A model generated the notes under the pieces. That model was not told where the DNA came from, did not search any database, and saw nothing but the letters and a program-made list of their open reading frames with translations. 64,000 nucleotides of DNA, taken from assembly GCF_000275865.1 (NCBI RefSeq), contig NZ_CM001555.1, forward strand, positions 2,010,967 to 2,074,966, written 5' to 3'. This DNA is from Methanofollis liminatans DSM 4140. Its GTDB lineage: Archaea > Halobacteriota > Methanomicrobia > Methanomicrobiales > Methanofollaceae. Below are positions 9,112 through 16,157 of the stretch, piece by piece (the stretch's first letter is position 1; each line of letters opens with the position of its first letter). The position numbers were made by a program, and so were the translations under genes.

Positions 9112-9269
9112 CGCCGCCACCTCTTGAAATCGAACTCGGCGCCGCACTGCCCGCACCGGACCGCCCCCCGCCTGATCATACAGACGTTTCCGACCGCATC
9201 GCACCGGGGGCAGCGGCCGGCGAGGACCGCCCGCCGCTCCTGGATCTCTGTGATCGTCGTCCCGGCCAT
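9108..9269 (-). CDS. Small zinc-ribbon protein
   Basis: 53 residues, starting at the ATG 9269 only three bases after the previous stop. Two cysteine pairs, CPRC near residue 20 and CGQC near residue 39, form a zinc ribbon ending in EFDFKRWRR. Such micro-proteins on mobile elements often bind nucleic acid or partner proteins; the role here is unknown. It is below common gene-size cut-offs, and the larger frame covering it (to 9425) overlaps the upstream gene, so the short form is preferred. Confidence 0.7.
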   Translation of the reverse strand: MAGTTITEIQERRAVLAGRCPRCDAVGNVCMIRRGAVRCGQCGAEFDFKRWRR

Positions 9270-9271
9270 CC

Positions 9272-9571
9272 TCACCACTCCCACTTGATCCGCTCCCCGT
9301 CCACCGGGCACTCGTAGTAGTCCGCACCCTCCACCCGGTCGGTAGAGCCGTAGGAGAGGACCGCCCCGCAGAGCGGGCACCGCGGCACCCGCCCGGCGCC
9401 GTGCACCTGGGCGAGCGTCCGGCACCCGGCGTTGTAGTCCGGGCGGGGCACCACGGCGGCCGCCGGGCCGGTCTCGTAGGGCGAGGGGACGATAACAAAA
9501 GAATGATGAGCGGGGAGGTCAAACACTCCCTGCTCTTCATGGGCCGTGGTGGCGTTTGTGCGTCCAAACAT
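9272..9571 (-). CDS. Small protein with C-terminal zinc-finger-like pairs
   Basis: 99 residues. The C-terminal half contains CPLCGAVLSYG and later YYECPVDGERIKWEW; together with an earlier cysteine this suggests a metal-binding ribbon. The N-terminal half has no recognised motif. Its ATG at 9571 directly abuts the stop of the preceding gene and its own stop is two bases before the next ATG, so it is part of the ArdC operon. Family not recognised. Confidence 0.65.
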   Translation of the reverse strand: MFGRTNATTAHEEQGVFDLPAHHSFVIVPSPYETGPAAAVVPRPDYNAGCRTLAQVHGAGRVPRCPLCGAVLSYGSTDRVEGADYYECPVDGERIKWEW

Positions 9572-9832
9572 TCACGCCACCTCGAAAACTGCCGCTTTTG
9601 CGATCTCGCCTGCGACCATCCGCAGGAACTGCGCCCGCACGACCGTATAGAGACGGTCGGCCATGTGAAAGTTCACCGCCCGCCCCGAGGCGCTCGCCAG
9701 GGCGTAGCCGTGCCGCTCGCCGTCCTCGCCGACAAGCATCGTCTCGTTGAAGGCGAACCGGCCGAGGTCGTCGATCTCCACCTGAAGGCGCCCATCTGAG
9801 AGGGCCAGCCTTCCCGCTTTTTTGAAGGTCAT
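9572..9832 (-). CDS. Small element protein, paralogue of the gene at 45229-45573
   Basis: 86 residues, first gene of the left-end operon. Its C-terminal part (GRAVNF ... LYTVVRAQFLRMVAGEI) lines up with GRAVKI ... HFIVPLVSFRRVVTGEA in the 114-residue protein at the right end of the accessory block. The shared pattern GRAV-x(n)-V-x(4)-F-x-R-x-V-x-GE suggests one family. No function is known to me. Upstream lies an A/T-rich divergent promoter shared with the small plus-strand gene at 9964. Confidence 0.7.
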   Translation of the reverse strand: MTFKKAGRLALSDGRLQVEIDDLGRFAFNETMLVGEDGERHGYALASASGRAVNFHMADRLYTVVRAQFLRMVAGEIAKAAVFEVA

Positions 9833-9963
9833 TTTTCGATTCCTCCGGTGAGCGGCCTTCCGCTCACTATTATAGTATAGGCCGCAATAGTATTTAAATG
9901 TATTTACAATGTATAAACATAGTATATTTTTTAGATATCTATTAATGACACAACGTTGAAACT
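9833..9963. promoter_or_regulatory. A/T-rich divergent promoter region
   Basis: A 131-base region that is strikingly A/T-rich in a GC-rich neighbourhood. It contains tattatagtata (about 9869-9880), gtatttaaatgtattt (about 9889) and agtatatttttt (about 9921). These can serve as TATA boxes for the leftward ArdC operon and the rightward DUF2080-like gene. Confidence 0.6.
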
Positions 9964-10119
9964 ATGATAATGGATCTCATCGAAGTCTCGATCAGGGGAT
10001 ATGAAGTGCGGGAGAAGACTGTCACCAAGACCGGGAACAGCGGCCACGTGATGGTGCCCCCTTCATGGATCGGGAAGCGGGTCAAAATTATTCTGCTCGA
10101 TCCCGTTGAGGAAGAGTGA
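9964..10119 (+). CDS. DUF2080-like (transposon-encoded/AbrB-like) small protein
   Basis: 51 residues, translated by eye because it is very short. The C-terminal half, KTGNSGHVMVPPSWIGKRVK, matches the short swapped-hairpin pattern of DUF2080 'transposon-encoded' proteins, which look like AbrB-type DNA-binding modules (G-x-SG-x-V-x-VP-x-x-W-x-G-K-x-V). A second ATG at 9970 could also start translation. It faces away from the ArdC operon across a shared promoter region, so it could be that operon's regulator; this is inference. Confidence 0.7.
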   Translation: MIMDLIEVSIRGYEVREKTVTKTGNSGHVMVPPSWIGKRVKIILLDPVEEE

Positions 10120-10456
10120 TCCCGCTCTCCCGTCCAGGGTCCAATCGCAACGACTGCCCCCCTGAAAGGGGGGAGGAGGCCCGAAGGGCCGGGCGGGGGT
10201 GATGCCTATCGCCGCGTGCGGCGGTAGGGGGCACAGCGCAGCGTCCAGGAGCCGGGAGGCGTGCCCCGCAGGGTGACGCCTCCCGGCGGTTCTCAGCGGA
10301 GCCGGCACGGGCCGAGCCTGGGCCGCGAGGTCCGTGCGGGCGTACACCCGCACCAGAACACGCACGAAACGAGGCGGTGATGGCCGGTGAGCCTGCATCC
10401 TTGCGAACCGGTCATGCCCGCCGGCCCCACCTCATCCTGACATCACAATTGAGCAC
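10120..10456. other. Non-coding, hairpin-rich region
   Basis: No believable gene. At least three perfect inverted repeats: CCCCCC-tgaaa-GGGGGG (10157-10173), GGCCC-gaa-GGGCC (10178-10190) and GCCGGGAGGCGT/ACGCCTCCCGGC (10251-10262 and 10276-10287, 12-base stem, 13-base loop). It lies between convergent genes and next to the iteron cluster. It might be terminators, a structured RNA, or part of a replication origin. Confidence 0.5.
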
Positions 10457-10457
10457 T

Positions 10458-10539
10458 GATATGCGCAGATCACATATCCGATCACATAAACGAGGGGATA
10501 TGTGATCGATATGTGCAGATCACATAGCGGATCACAAAC
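10458..10539. repeat. Iteron-like repeat cluster
   Basis: Two direct repeats of about 33 bases start 50 bases apart (10458 and 10508), both beginning GATATG-Y-GCAGATCACATA and continuing to a second GATCACA. An inverted copy GATATGTGATC (10497-10507) pairs with GATCACATATC (10468-10478). The core GATCACA thus occurs four times directly and once inverted in 82 bases. The cluster sits between convergent genes rather than in front of one, which favours a replication origin over an operator. Confidence 0.65.
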
Positions 10540-10747
10540 CCCGGCGTTCGCTCCCGCCCGGCAGGTAGCGATACCGGCTGCCCTTCCCCACGCCCTCGCG
10601 GACAATCGCGGGCTCTTCGTGCTGCACCTCTTTCATCACCCGCACCACCTGATGCCGGTCCAGGTGTGCGATCTGCCGGATCTCCGCCGCTCCCCCTCGG
10701 GATGAACCGGACGCGAACCAGCACATCAACCGGGTTGCAAACCACAA
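10532..10747 (-). CDS. Winged-helix DNA-binding protein
   Basis: Up to 71 residues from a TTG at 10747. The segment AAEIRQIAHLDRHQVVRVMKE is a helix-turn-helix and GKGSRYRYLP looks like the wing. The N-terminus is uncertain: another frame (from 10766) reads LVRVRFIPRG just before the G-rich stretch at about 10685, so a frameshift or an internal start is possible. Its stop codon lies inside the second iteron. A regulator or a replication initiator binding these repeats is plausible but not shown. Confidence 0.6.
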   Translation of the reverse strand: MWFATRLMCWFASGSSRGGAAEIRQIAHLDRHQVVRVMKEVQHEEPAIVREGVGKGSRYRYLPGGSERRGL

Positions 10748-10810
10748 CCCTTATGATCGCGAGCACCCATCTCCTTTTTCAGAGGTTAATTCTCAAAATG
10801 GGGAATCAAA

Positions 10811-11593
10811 ATGCCTAAAAAACACAAAATCGATCGTGTCGCACTTCTGATTGAAGCCCTCTCGGCGCCGTCCCTGCGGGTGCGGTCCGTTGCCGTGCGG
10901 GGGCTTACCCCCCTCCGGGATGCACGGGCAATCCGACCTATCATTGAGTCTGTCAGGGGGCTTGAAGACGAATGCGAAGATTTCATCCCTCCCTTCATCA
11001 GCGAGGTCATGATCGCTCTCGCCTCCTCCGACGACAGAGGGGCCCTCATACCATTCTTCACCACGCTTGATGCCTCATTTGAGGACCTCCACCCGATCGT
11101 CTGGCATCTAACACAAGAGGACCGCTCGGCGATCCTCAGTCTGGCCGAACTCTATGAGGATGATATCGAACCCCTGAAACAGATCCTGTTCGGTCCGTAT
11201 TCCGATTACACAAAAAATTGTGTCATCAATATCCTTGCAGAAACCGACACGTATGAGGCAGACCACGCCCTCATCGAGGTGCTCCAGGACCGGGAGATGG
11301 ACGACTATCTCGTCACCGAGGCGGCCGATGCACTGGGCAGATCGAGGTGCAGGGACGCATTCCACCCGCTCTGCGCAATCCTGATCAACAAGACGGACAT
11401 TTCCGACGATACCCGGAGTGCGGCGGCGGGAGCACTCGGGCGGATCGGCGATCCCCGGGCAATCGCCCCCCTTGTAGCGGTGCTGACCGACCCGGACGAA
11501 GATCGACACTCCCTGACCTATGAATTCGCCATCGATGCACTGCAAATGCTTGTGGGCAACGGCCAGGAGATCGAGGAAGACGGAGAAAATTGA
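10811..11593 (+). CDS. HEAT-repeat protein
   Basis: 260 residues made largely of helical HEAT/PBS-lyase-like repeats, for example SLRVRSVAVRGLTPLRDARAIRP near residue 20 and TRSAAAGALGRIGDPRAIAPLV near residue 210. The repeats form a solenoid for protein-protein contact; no catalytic residues are seen. Start at ATG 10811 with gggga just upstream. It may be co-transcribed with the small gene at 11617. Partner and role unknown. Confidence 0.8.
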   Translation: MPKKHKIDRVALLIEALSAPSLRVRSVAVRGLTPLRDARAIRPIIESVRGLEDECEDFIPPFISEVMIALASSDDRGALIPFFTTLDASFEDLHPIVWHLTQEDRSAILSLAELYEDDIEPLKQILFGPYSDYTKNCVINILAETDTYEADHALIEVLQDREMDDYLVTEAADALGRSRCRDAFHPLCAILINKTDISDDTRSAAAGALGRIGDPRAIAPLVAVLTDPDEDRHSLTYEFAIDALQMLVGNGQEIEEDGEN

Positions 11594-11616
11594 GGAAATA
11601 ACGCCATCTGAGGGGG

Positions 11617-11805
11617 ATGATGAGGTGTTCAGGGTTCTTTGTGAAGCAGATTACACCTCCGATCTGGATAGCGGGCACGTGCGGTGCAGGCCCCGGGGCG
11701 CTGCTGGAGGTGATCTCAGATGTGCATCGGTGCGGGGAACGCTCTGCCGATGCCTATGAAGCATTCGAGTCGATAATTGAAGCGATGGAGAAACGGTCTG
11801 AGTGA
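11617..11805 (+). CDS. Small hypothetical protein
   Basis: 62 residues, starting at a double ATG (11617 and 11620) preceded by gaggggg. The sequence has a hydrophobic N-terminal half with ITPPIWIAGTCGAGPGALL and a helical acidic C-terminus. It follows the HEAT-repeat gene by 23 bases on the same strand. Family not recognised; an alternative overlapping frame exists, so the call is tentative. Confidence 0.4.
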   Translation: MMRCSGFFVKQITPPIWIAGTCGAGPGALLEVISDVHRCGERSADAYEAFESIIEAMEKRSE

Positions 11806-12115
11806 GGCGGCCTCCCCGGAATGCCTCTCCATACCATTCCAGATTTCTCCTCAAATTCGCGCCAATTTCCGCCCGTTTTCCCGCCCTCCACCTCTCCCGT
11901 GCAGATGATCCCCTTCTTCTGGACCATCACCTCCTCAGGCAGGGCACGTACATCCAGTGGAAACAGAGGCATTTCTCCTCAATGGGAGATTTTACCGCCA
12001 TTTTAGCGTTTTTAAAAACGGAGGCCAAATCATAGAGTAATACCCGTCCAGAATCGAAAATAAGGCCCATAATGGCCGCTTTAACCACGAGAGAGGGATC
12101 GAAATCCCCCCTCCC
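11806..12115. other. Intergenic region with a palindromic terminator-like element
   Basis: No convincing gene in about 310 bases between convergent units. It contains a perfect 14-base palindrome CGTTTTTAAAAACG (12007-12020) that could act as a bidirectional terminator for the small plus-strand gene and the minus-strand pair to the right. Short open frames in the region have no coherent composition. Confidence 0.5.
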
Positions 12116-12316
12116 TCACCGCTCATCCCACGCAGACGACTCCCGCCCGGCGATCGAATCCCGGGCAAAGTCGAACTTCTGCGCCTGGTCCATCAGGTCG
12201 ATGCCGGCATTCCGGCGGGCCCGGCGGTCCAGGGCGTCGGCGACGGTGGGGATCGCGGCAACCGCCATCCCCACGACCGACACCCCGGCGACGATCACGG
12301 TCGCATCAATCGGCAT
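12116..12316 (-). CDS. Small single-pass membrane protein
   Basis: 66 residues. The N-terminal third (ATVIVAGVSVVGMAVAAIP) is one transmembrane helix; the remainder is charged (ALDRRARRNAGIDLMDQAQK). It lies 30 bases downstream of the 167-residue gene on the same strand. The group of a small membrane protein, an abundant-looking beta-rich protein and an XhlA-like protein resembles virion or phage-lysis-type modules, but I do not recognise this family. Confidence 0.6.
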   Translation of the reverse strand: MPIDATVIVAGVSVVGMAVAAIPTVADALDRRARRNAGIDLMDQAQKFDFARDSIAGRESSAWDER

Positions 12317-12346
12317 GATTCACCCAGAAGAGGGGGAAGATCCCCC

Positions 12347-12850
12347 TCAGTTCAGGGCCGCGACCCCGTCCGCCCAGGTCTCGACGGTCGCAAGAACGGC
12401 GTCGTCCTCGTACGAGGTGATCCGCACGCTCTCGCGGGCCAGAGCGACGTAGTAGGTCTCCCCGCTCGCGTCATGGCACTTCAGCTGGCAGCTGAAGGCG
12501 TCGGCGTCGGGGTTCCGCACGGCGTCGCCCCCGAGCGCGGTCTCGAGGGCCGCGTCGTTGAGGACGGCGGTCGCCGCTGCGTTGAAGGCGGCCATGTCCG
12601 GCGCCTTGACGGTGACGGTCCCGACGACGTTGCCCTCGACGTCCTCGTAGTTCACCCGCAGGGAATAGGACTCGCGGTTGCGCTCGACGCCAGGATGGGT
12701 CGAACCGCCCTGCACGTACTCCACACACCCGAAGGGGTTGTCGGCGATCACGCCGGCGACGATCGCCTCGAAGGTCGCAATGTCTGCGATCGGGGCCGGG
12801 ATCTGCCGCACGGCGGTCTTGGTGTTGCTGGTCTCGACAAAGTCTGCCAT
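12347..12850 (-). CDS. Hypothetical element protein (possible structural protein)
   Basis: 167 residues from the ATG at 12850, which gives the sensible N-terminus MADFVETSNTK; an upstream ATG (12892) would add 14 residues. Composition is acidic and Ala/Val/Thr-rich with alternating strand-like segments (SLRVNYEDVEGNVVGTVTVK, YVALARESVRITSY). Only two or three cysteines and no enzymatic motif. Its place beside small membrane and XhlA-like genes suggests a virus-like structural component, which is inference only. Confidence 0.6.
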   Translation of the reverse strand: MADFVETSNTKTAVRQIPAPIADIATFEAIVAGVIADNPFGCVEYVQGGSTHPGVERNRESYSLRVNYEDVEGNVVGTVTVKAPDMAAFNAAATAVLNDAALETALGGDAVRNPDADAFSCQLKCHDASGETYYVALARESVRITSYEDDAVLATVETWADGVAALN

Positions 12851-12894
12851 AGATTTCTCCTGCCCGTATGCTCCCAGGTGCATCTCAGGCACAC

Positions 12895-12919
12895 AGTAAT
12901 ATTACCTCAAGTAATATTA
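12895..12919. promoter_or_regulatory. Divergent promoter with AGTAATATTA repeats
   Basis: AGTAATATTA occurs at 12895-12904 and again at 12910-12919, 15 bases apart, and GTAATATTAC at 12896-12905 is a perfect palindrome. It lies between divergent genes starting at 12850 and 12951, so it probably combines a TATA region with an operator. Confidence 0.55.
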
Positions 12920-12950
12920 ATCTACCTTGACCGCCCATGTTCTCTCGACC

Positions 12951-13193
12951 ATGGAGGAGAGGAGCACCCGGGAACTGGTCATCGAGACCGCCCGGGACGT
13001 GAAATGGATCTGCCGGACCCTGCGGAGGATGGAGGAGGAGGGGACCTGCCGCGAGGAGCGGCTCCGTGCCCTGGAAGGGTGGCAGAGCGAACAGGTGGGC
13101 GAGAGCCGGCGGGATCGGCAGATCGCCGCCGGGGCCGGCGGGATCGTGGGCGGGGCGGTGGCTATCGTGCTGCAGATGTTTGGGTGGGGGTGA
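12951..13193 (+). CDS. XhlA-like coiled-coil plus C-terminal membrane-anchor protein
   Basis: 80 residues from the ATG at 12951. A charged helical part (RDVKWICRTLRRMEEEG, then RLRALEGWQSEQVGESRRD) is followed by one C-terminal hydrophobic helix (AAGAGGIVGGAVAIVLQMF). This is the architecture of XhlA/haemolysin-type phage membrane proteins associated with holins. Resemblance is by layout, not by a proven match. A 24-base piece of its 3' end is duplicated at 14941, on the far side of the DUF4062 gene. Confidence 0.6.
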   Translation: MEERSTRELVIETARDVKWICRTLRRMEEEGTCREERLRALEGWQSEQVGESRRDRQIAAGAGGIVGGAVAIVLQMFGWG

Positions 13194-13395
13194 GGGGTTA
13201 CCCCGTTGCCCCGGGCACCATCACGCACTGATCACGCAGATATCCGCATCCTGCCGTGGTGACCTCTTCGGCGATGGCGACGTCGTTGTTTCGGGATGCT
13301 CCTGCTCGCCCGTCTAGAGACAGGTGAGGGCGTCGCGGAAGGAGGCGACACCCCGCCCCCGCGCAAGACGCTCACGCTCGCCGACGGCGCTCATC
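13194..13395. other. Intergenic, no gene seen
   Basis: About 200 bases between the XhlA-like gene and the convergent DUF4062 gene. GC-rich, no coding support. It would be the place for transcription termination of both. Confidence 0.4.
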
Positions 13396-14868
13396 TTAAC
13401 CGCCGATAATCTCCCAACGGCCGCCTTTCCTTGGACCTACCCGTTTGAGCCGACCGGCCTGCTTCAATTGCCGGATCTGCCATTCAATCCCTTTCGGCGT
13501 GATACCGATCTGCTCTGCGAGCTCTTTTGTACTGATGGCCGGGTCGGCTGCGATCAGGGCCAGCATTTTTTCCCTGGTGTTCTCCCTAGTTTCTTCCCTA
13601 GTTTTATCCCTAGTTTCTTCCCGAGTTTCGCCGGCACCTCTGTTCTGGACCCGGCGGATGGTCGTCTGGAACCCGTCGCTGACGGCGAACGCCGGCTCCG
13701 GCAGACCTGCCTCGGTGCAGCGCCGGATCATGTCCCGCGTCCCTGTGCCCATCCGCTCGATATAGCCGGCGAGATACATCGGTTCGGCGAGGAGGGGGTT
13801 CGCCGGCACCGAGCCATGGGCCTCCCGGAGTTTTTCGAGGGTCAGGGACGGCGGGAGGGTGCCGGGGTTCCAGACTTCCAGGCGGTCGGCGAAGAGCATC
13901 ACCTGCACGCTGCCGTTGCTGGTGTAGTCGCGGTGGGCGACGGCGTTGACGATCGCCTCCGCCACCGCCTCCTTCGGGATCTCGTAGCGGACCGGCGCCT
14001 GCGGACCGGCCTCGCGGGTGCCGACCGAGAGGGCGATCTTGCTTAAGACGAAGTCCACCGCCGCATCCACGAGATCGAAGACCGTGCCTTTGTAGACCTG
14101 GTAGGACGGGATCGGTTTGGCCACCTCGGTGCCGTGGAAGTGGGCGCACTTGATCTCGGAGGAGATCAGGAACCGTTGCGGCCGGTTCCCGAAGAGGAGG
14201 ACCGCCGCGTTTGTCACCTTTCCGTCGTCGAGGAGGTTCAGGTGCGCCAGCAGTTCATGAGGAGAAGCGTCCCCGGCGAGGGGGAACCGGCGGGTCGCTC
14301 TGGCCGTGCGGATGAACCAGGCCATCCGCTCAGGGTCCAGGTCTCCGGGCATCGCCTTCATGCACGGGGCCGCGTCGAAGGGGCCGGAGCGGATGAGCTG
14401 TTTCTCCTCGAGGTACTCGACGAGCGCCGCATACAGCCCGGCGACCAGTTCCGAGGGGGTGTTGAACCGCTTCCGGATCAGCCCGGCCTCTGCCCTGCCG
14501 ATGAGCGCACGCATCTTCGGGTGACGGGCGGCGTCGTCCGTGCCCCTGACGTAGATGAGCCGGTACTTGCCTTCGGTGGTGGCGAGGTCGAACTCCCGTT
14601 CGGTCGGCGAGAGCCCTCCGGCGTTTTCAGAGCCGTAGTCGTTCCCGAAGAGTCCGACATAGATGTCGCAGCGCCTGACCTCGTCGAGGTACAGGTCGTC
14701 GGTGCGGCGGTCGGCGGCCGGGACGTCCTCGAAGAGGAAGACCTCAAAGAACCGCCGCATCAGTGCGTCGCCCCGCAGGTAGTCGCGGAGGGCCGCCCGT
14801 TCCCCGGCGAACTCCTTCTGCACGCTGCTGATGAAGATGCGGACGGGGGTGAGGGCGAAGGGGGGCAT
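13396..14868 (-). CDS. DUF4062 / RecG-like ATPase-fold / winged-helix fusion protein
   Basis: 490 residues in three parts. Residues ~8-160 match DUF4062 (VRIFISSVQKEFAGERAAL, CDIYVGLFGNDYG), a module seen in NTPase and signalling proteins linked to defence. Residues ~185-400 match the Schlafen/RecG-like C-terminal ATP-binding fold (AVAEAIVNAVAHRDY, EVWNPGTLPPSL, GTGTRDMIRRC). A repetitive linker of TREE/TREN units (~residues 415-440) leads to a winged helix (ISTKELAEQIGITPKGIEWQI). The linker reflects repeated ctagttt/cttccctagttt DNA around 13585-13625. A regulator or abortive-type sensor is possible; no function is known to me. Confidence 0.8.
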   Translation of the reverse strand: MPPFALTPVRIFISSVQKEFAGERAALRDYLRGDALMRRFFEVFLFEDVPAADRRTDDLYLDEVRRCDIYVGLFGNDYGSENAGGLSPTEREFDLATTEGKYRLIYVRGTDDAARHPKMRALIGRAEAGLIRKRFNTPSELVAGLYAALVEYLEEKQLIRSGPFDAAPCMKAMPGDLDPERMAWFIRTARATRRFPLAGDASPHELLAHLNLLDDGKVTNAAVLLFGNRPQRFLISSEIKCAHFHGTEVAKPIPSYQVYKGTVFDLVDAAVDFVLSKIALSVGTREAGPQAPVRYEIPKEAVAEAIVNAVAHRDYTSNGSVQVMLFADRLEVWNPGTLPPSLTLEKLREAHGSVPANPLLAEPMYLAGYIERMGTGTRDMIRRCTEAGLPEPAFAVSDGFQTTIRRVQNRGAGETREETRDKTREETRENTREKMLALIAADPAISTKELAEQIGITPKGIEWQIRQLKQAGRLKRVGPRKGGRWEIIGG

Positions 14869-14940
14869 ATCTGTTTCGGGTGGTGCATGCGTTCATTTAT
14901 AGTGTTCGGAGGGGGTGTGCCGCATGACGGGGCCGGGCAG

Positions 14941-14979
14941 GCGGTGGCGATCGTGCTGCAGATGAACGGGCAGGGGTGA
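14941..14979 (+). repeat. Duplicated 3' end of the XhlA-like gene
   Basis: GGCGGTGGCGATCGTGCTGC and the following AGATG match 13155-13178 with one mismatch, and both copies run on to a TGA stop after a short Gly-rich tail (MFGWG versus MNGQG). The copy at 14941 has no matching gene body, so it looks like a remnant left on the other side of the inserted DUF4062 gene. Confidence 0.55.
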
Positions 14980-15177
14980 AGAAGGCCGCTCTTCTAATAT
15001 TCAGATCTTCGAACCAAACTTCAGTAGGAGTGAAAAATACTCTGCAAATACCGGGTTGATTATTTAATGAAACCCATCCAGCAACCAGATAAGGCATCAA
15101 AAATATCAAAACGACAATATTATTTATTCTCTCGATAAGCACCTTTCATGTGTCCTTCTAACCCCTCAAAAGTCATA
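14980..15177 (+). promoter_or_regulatory. A/T-rich upstream region of the HerA module
   Basis: A sharp drop in GC content begins near 14990. The region holds acaatattatttattctctc (about 15112-15131), a plausible TATA region about 50 bases before the ATG at 15178. No gene is supported here. Confidence 0.5.
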
Positions 15178-16116
15178 ATGCCAAAAAACATGGATGATCT
15201 GTTCAAACACGTCACCGAAACCAGAGAGAACACACAAAAAAAAGAAACGTGGGAGTCGTTTCTTGAGAGGTATTGGTCAATTCATAAAATCGATCCGGAT
15301 CAGTTGTTTTGCAATATCCAGTTTATCGGGAGCATACAATCAAGAAAGAATATGTATTTTTGTTATGAGTACGGAGCCCTCTACCTCCTATCAACTGGAT
15401 TTAAAGAGATCACCAGGCCAAACATCGTCATGAAAGAAGAAGTCGAAGAGCTTGCTGACTTCATCTCAGATACCAGGCCCCTTAAAGCCTTTTCATTAAG
15501 CCAACTGATGGATGCGATGTGCGGCCATACTTTTTCATCAGAAAGGATCTCAGAGGCATTGGCGTTAAACCGGACTGAAACATTGAGGGACGACCCGCTT
15601 TATCTGTTGGTGATGAATGCGTGCTATGTGCTGACGGCCCTCAACAGGTTGTCCCTCGATAAAGTCGGAAGAGGCGTTATCTTCTCAAAGAAAGTGCGTA
15701 AGGACCAGCATGCAGACGACACCGATATCTATGCAGGCATCAGATATGTCGGGAAAATACGGGATAAAACATGGCTTTTCGAAAATCAAAAATTATACTT
15801 TACGATCCAGATGAATCTCTTCCGGGGGAGTATCGTGCCATACATAAAGGAGGAGATCGAGTATCTTCAAAAATTTGTAACACAATATCCTGTTGGTGAA
15901 CGAGTCATCATAAATGATATCGTGGGCGATTTTGATTACTCCAAACGATTCCAGAAGATCTATACCCAGATCGAATACCGCAATATTAGAAATGACCGTG
16001 ATGATAGGGATTTCTTTGTAAGCAGGATAAAAAACAGTCTTGAAGTGGTCGAATATCTCGCTCATTCTGTAAAAGTGAAAAAGGAAGGCAGGAATAGAGT
16101 ATTTGAACGGATTTGA
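15178..16116 (+). CDS. Unknown protein with an internal tandem duplication, partner of the HerA-like ATPase
   Basis: 312 residues from the ATG at 15178 (an upstream ATG at 15148 is possible). I do not recognise the family. The protein contains two similar modules of roughly 90 residues: IQFIGSIQSRKNMYF ... MKEEVEELADFI (residues ~45-125) and IRYVGKIRDKTWLFE ... IKEEIEYLQKFV (~190-270). Each ends with a short segment before a conserved-looking SxRI/SKRF. Composition is Lys/Ile/Tyr-rich and lower in GC than the backbone. It is followed 41 bases later by the HerA-like gene, so the two are probably one operon. Confidence 0.75.
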   Translation: MPKNMDDLFKHVTETRENTQKKETWESFLERYWSIHKIDPDQLFCNIQFIGSIQSRKNMYFCYEYGALYLLSTGFKEITRPNIVMKEEVEELADFISDTRPLKAFSLSQLMDAMCGHTFSSERISEALALNRTETLRDDPLYLLVMNACYVLTALNRLSLDKVGRGVIFSKKVRKDQHADDTDIYAGIRYVGKIRDKTWLFENQKLYFTIQMNLFRGSIVPYIKEEIEYLQKFVTQYPVGERVIINDIVGDFDYSKRFQKIYTQIEYRNIRNDRDDRDFFVSRIKNSLEVVEYLAHSVKVKKEGRNRVFERI

Positions 16117-16157
16117 CGGCTGACTGAAAGATATCAATACTCCATGGAGCAAGACCC

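Noticed and set aside
10458-10539. Short CRISPR-like array
   Set aside because: Only two full repeats plus partial inverted copies; no regular spacers and no cas genes. Iterons explain it better.
13585-13625. Tandem repeat ctagtttcttcc as a microsatellite or array
   Set aside because: It lies inside the DUF4062 gene and encodes the TREE/TREN linker in frame, so it is part of a coding sequence.
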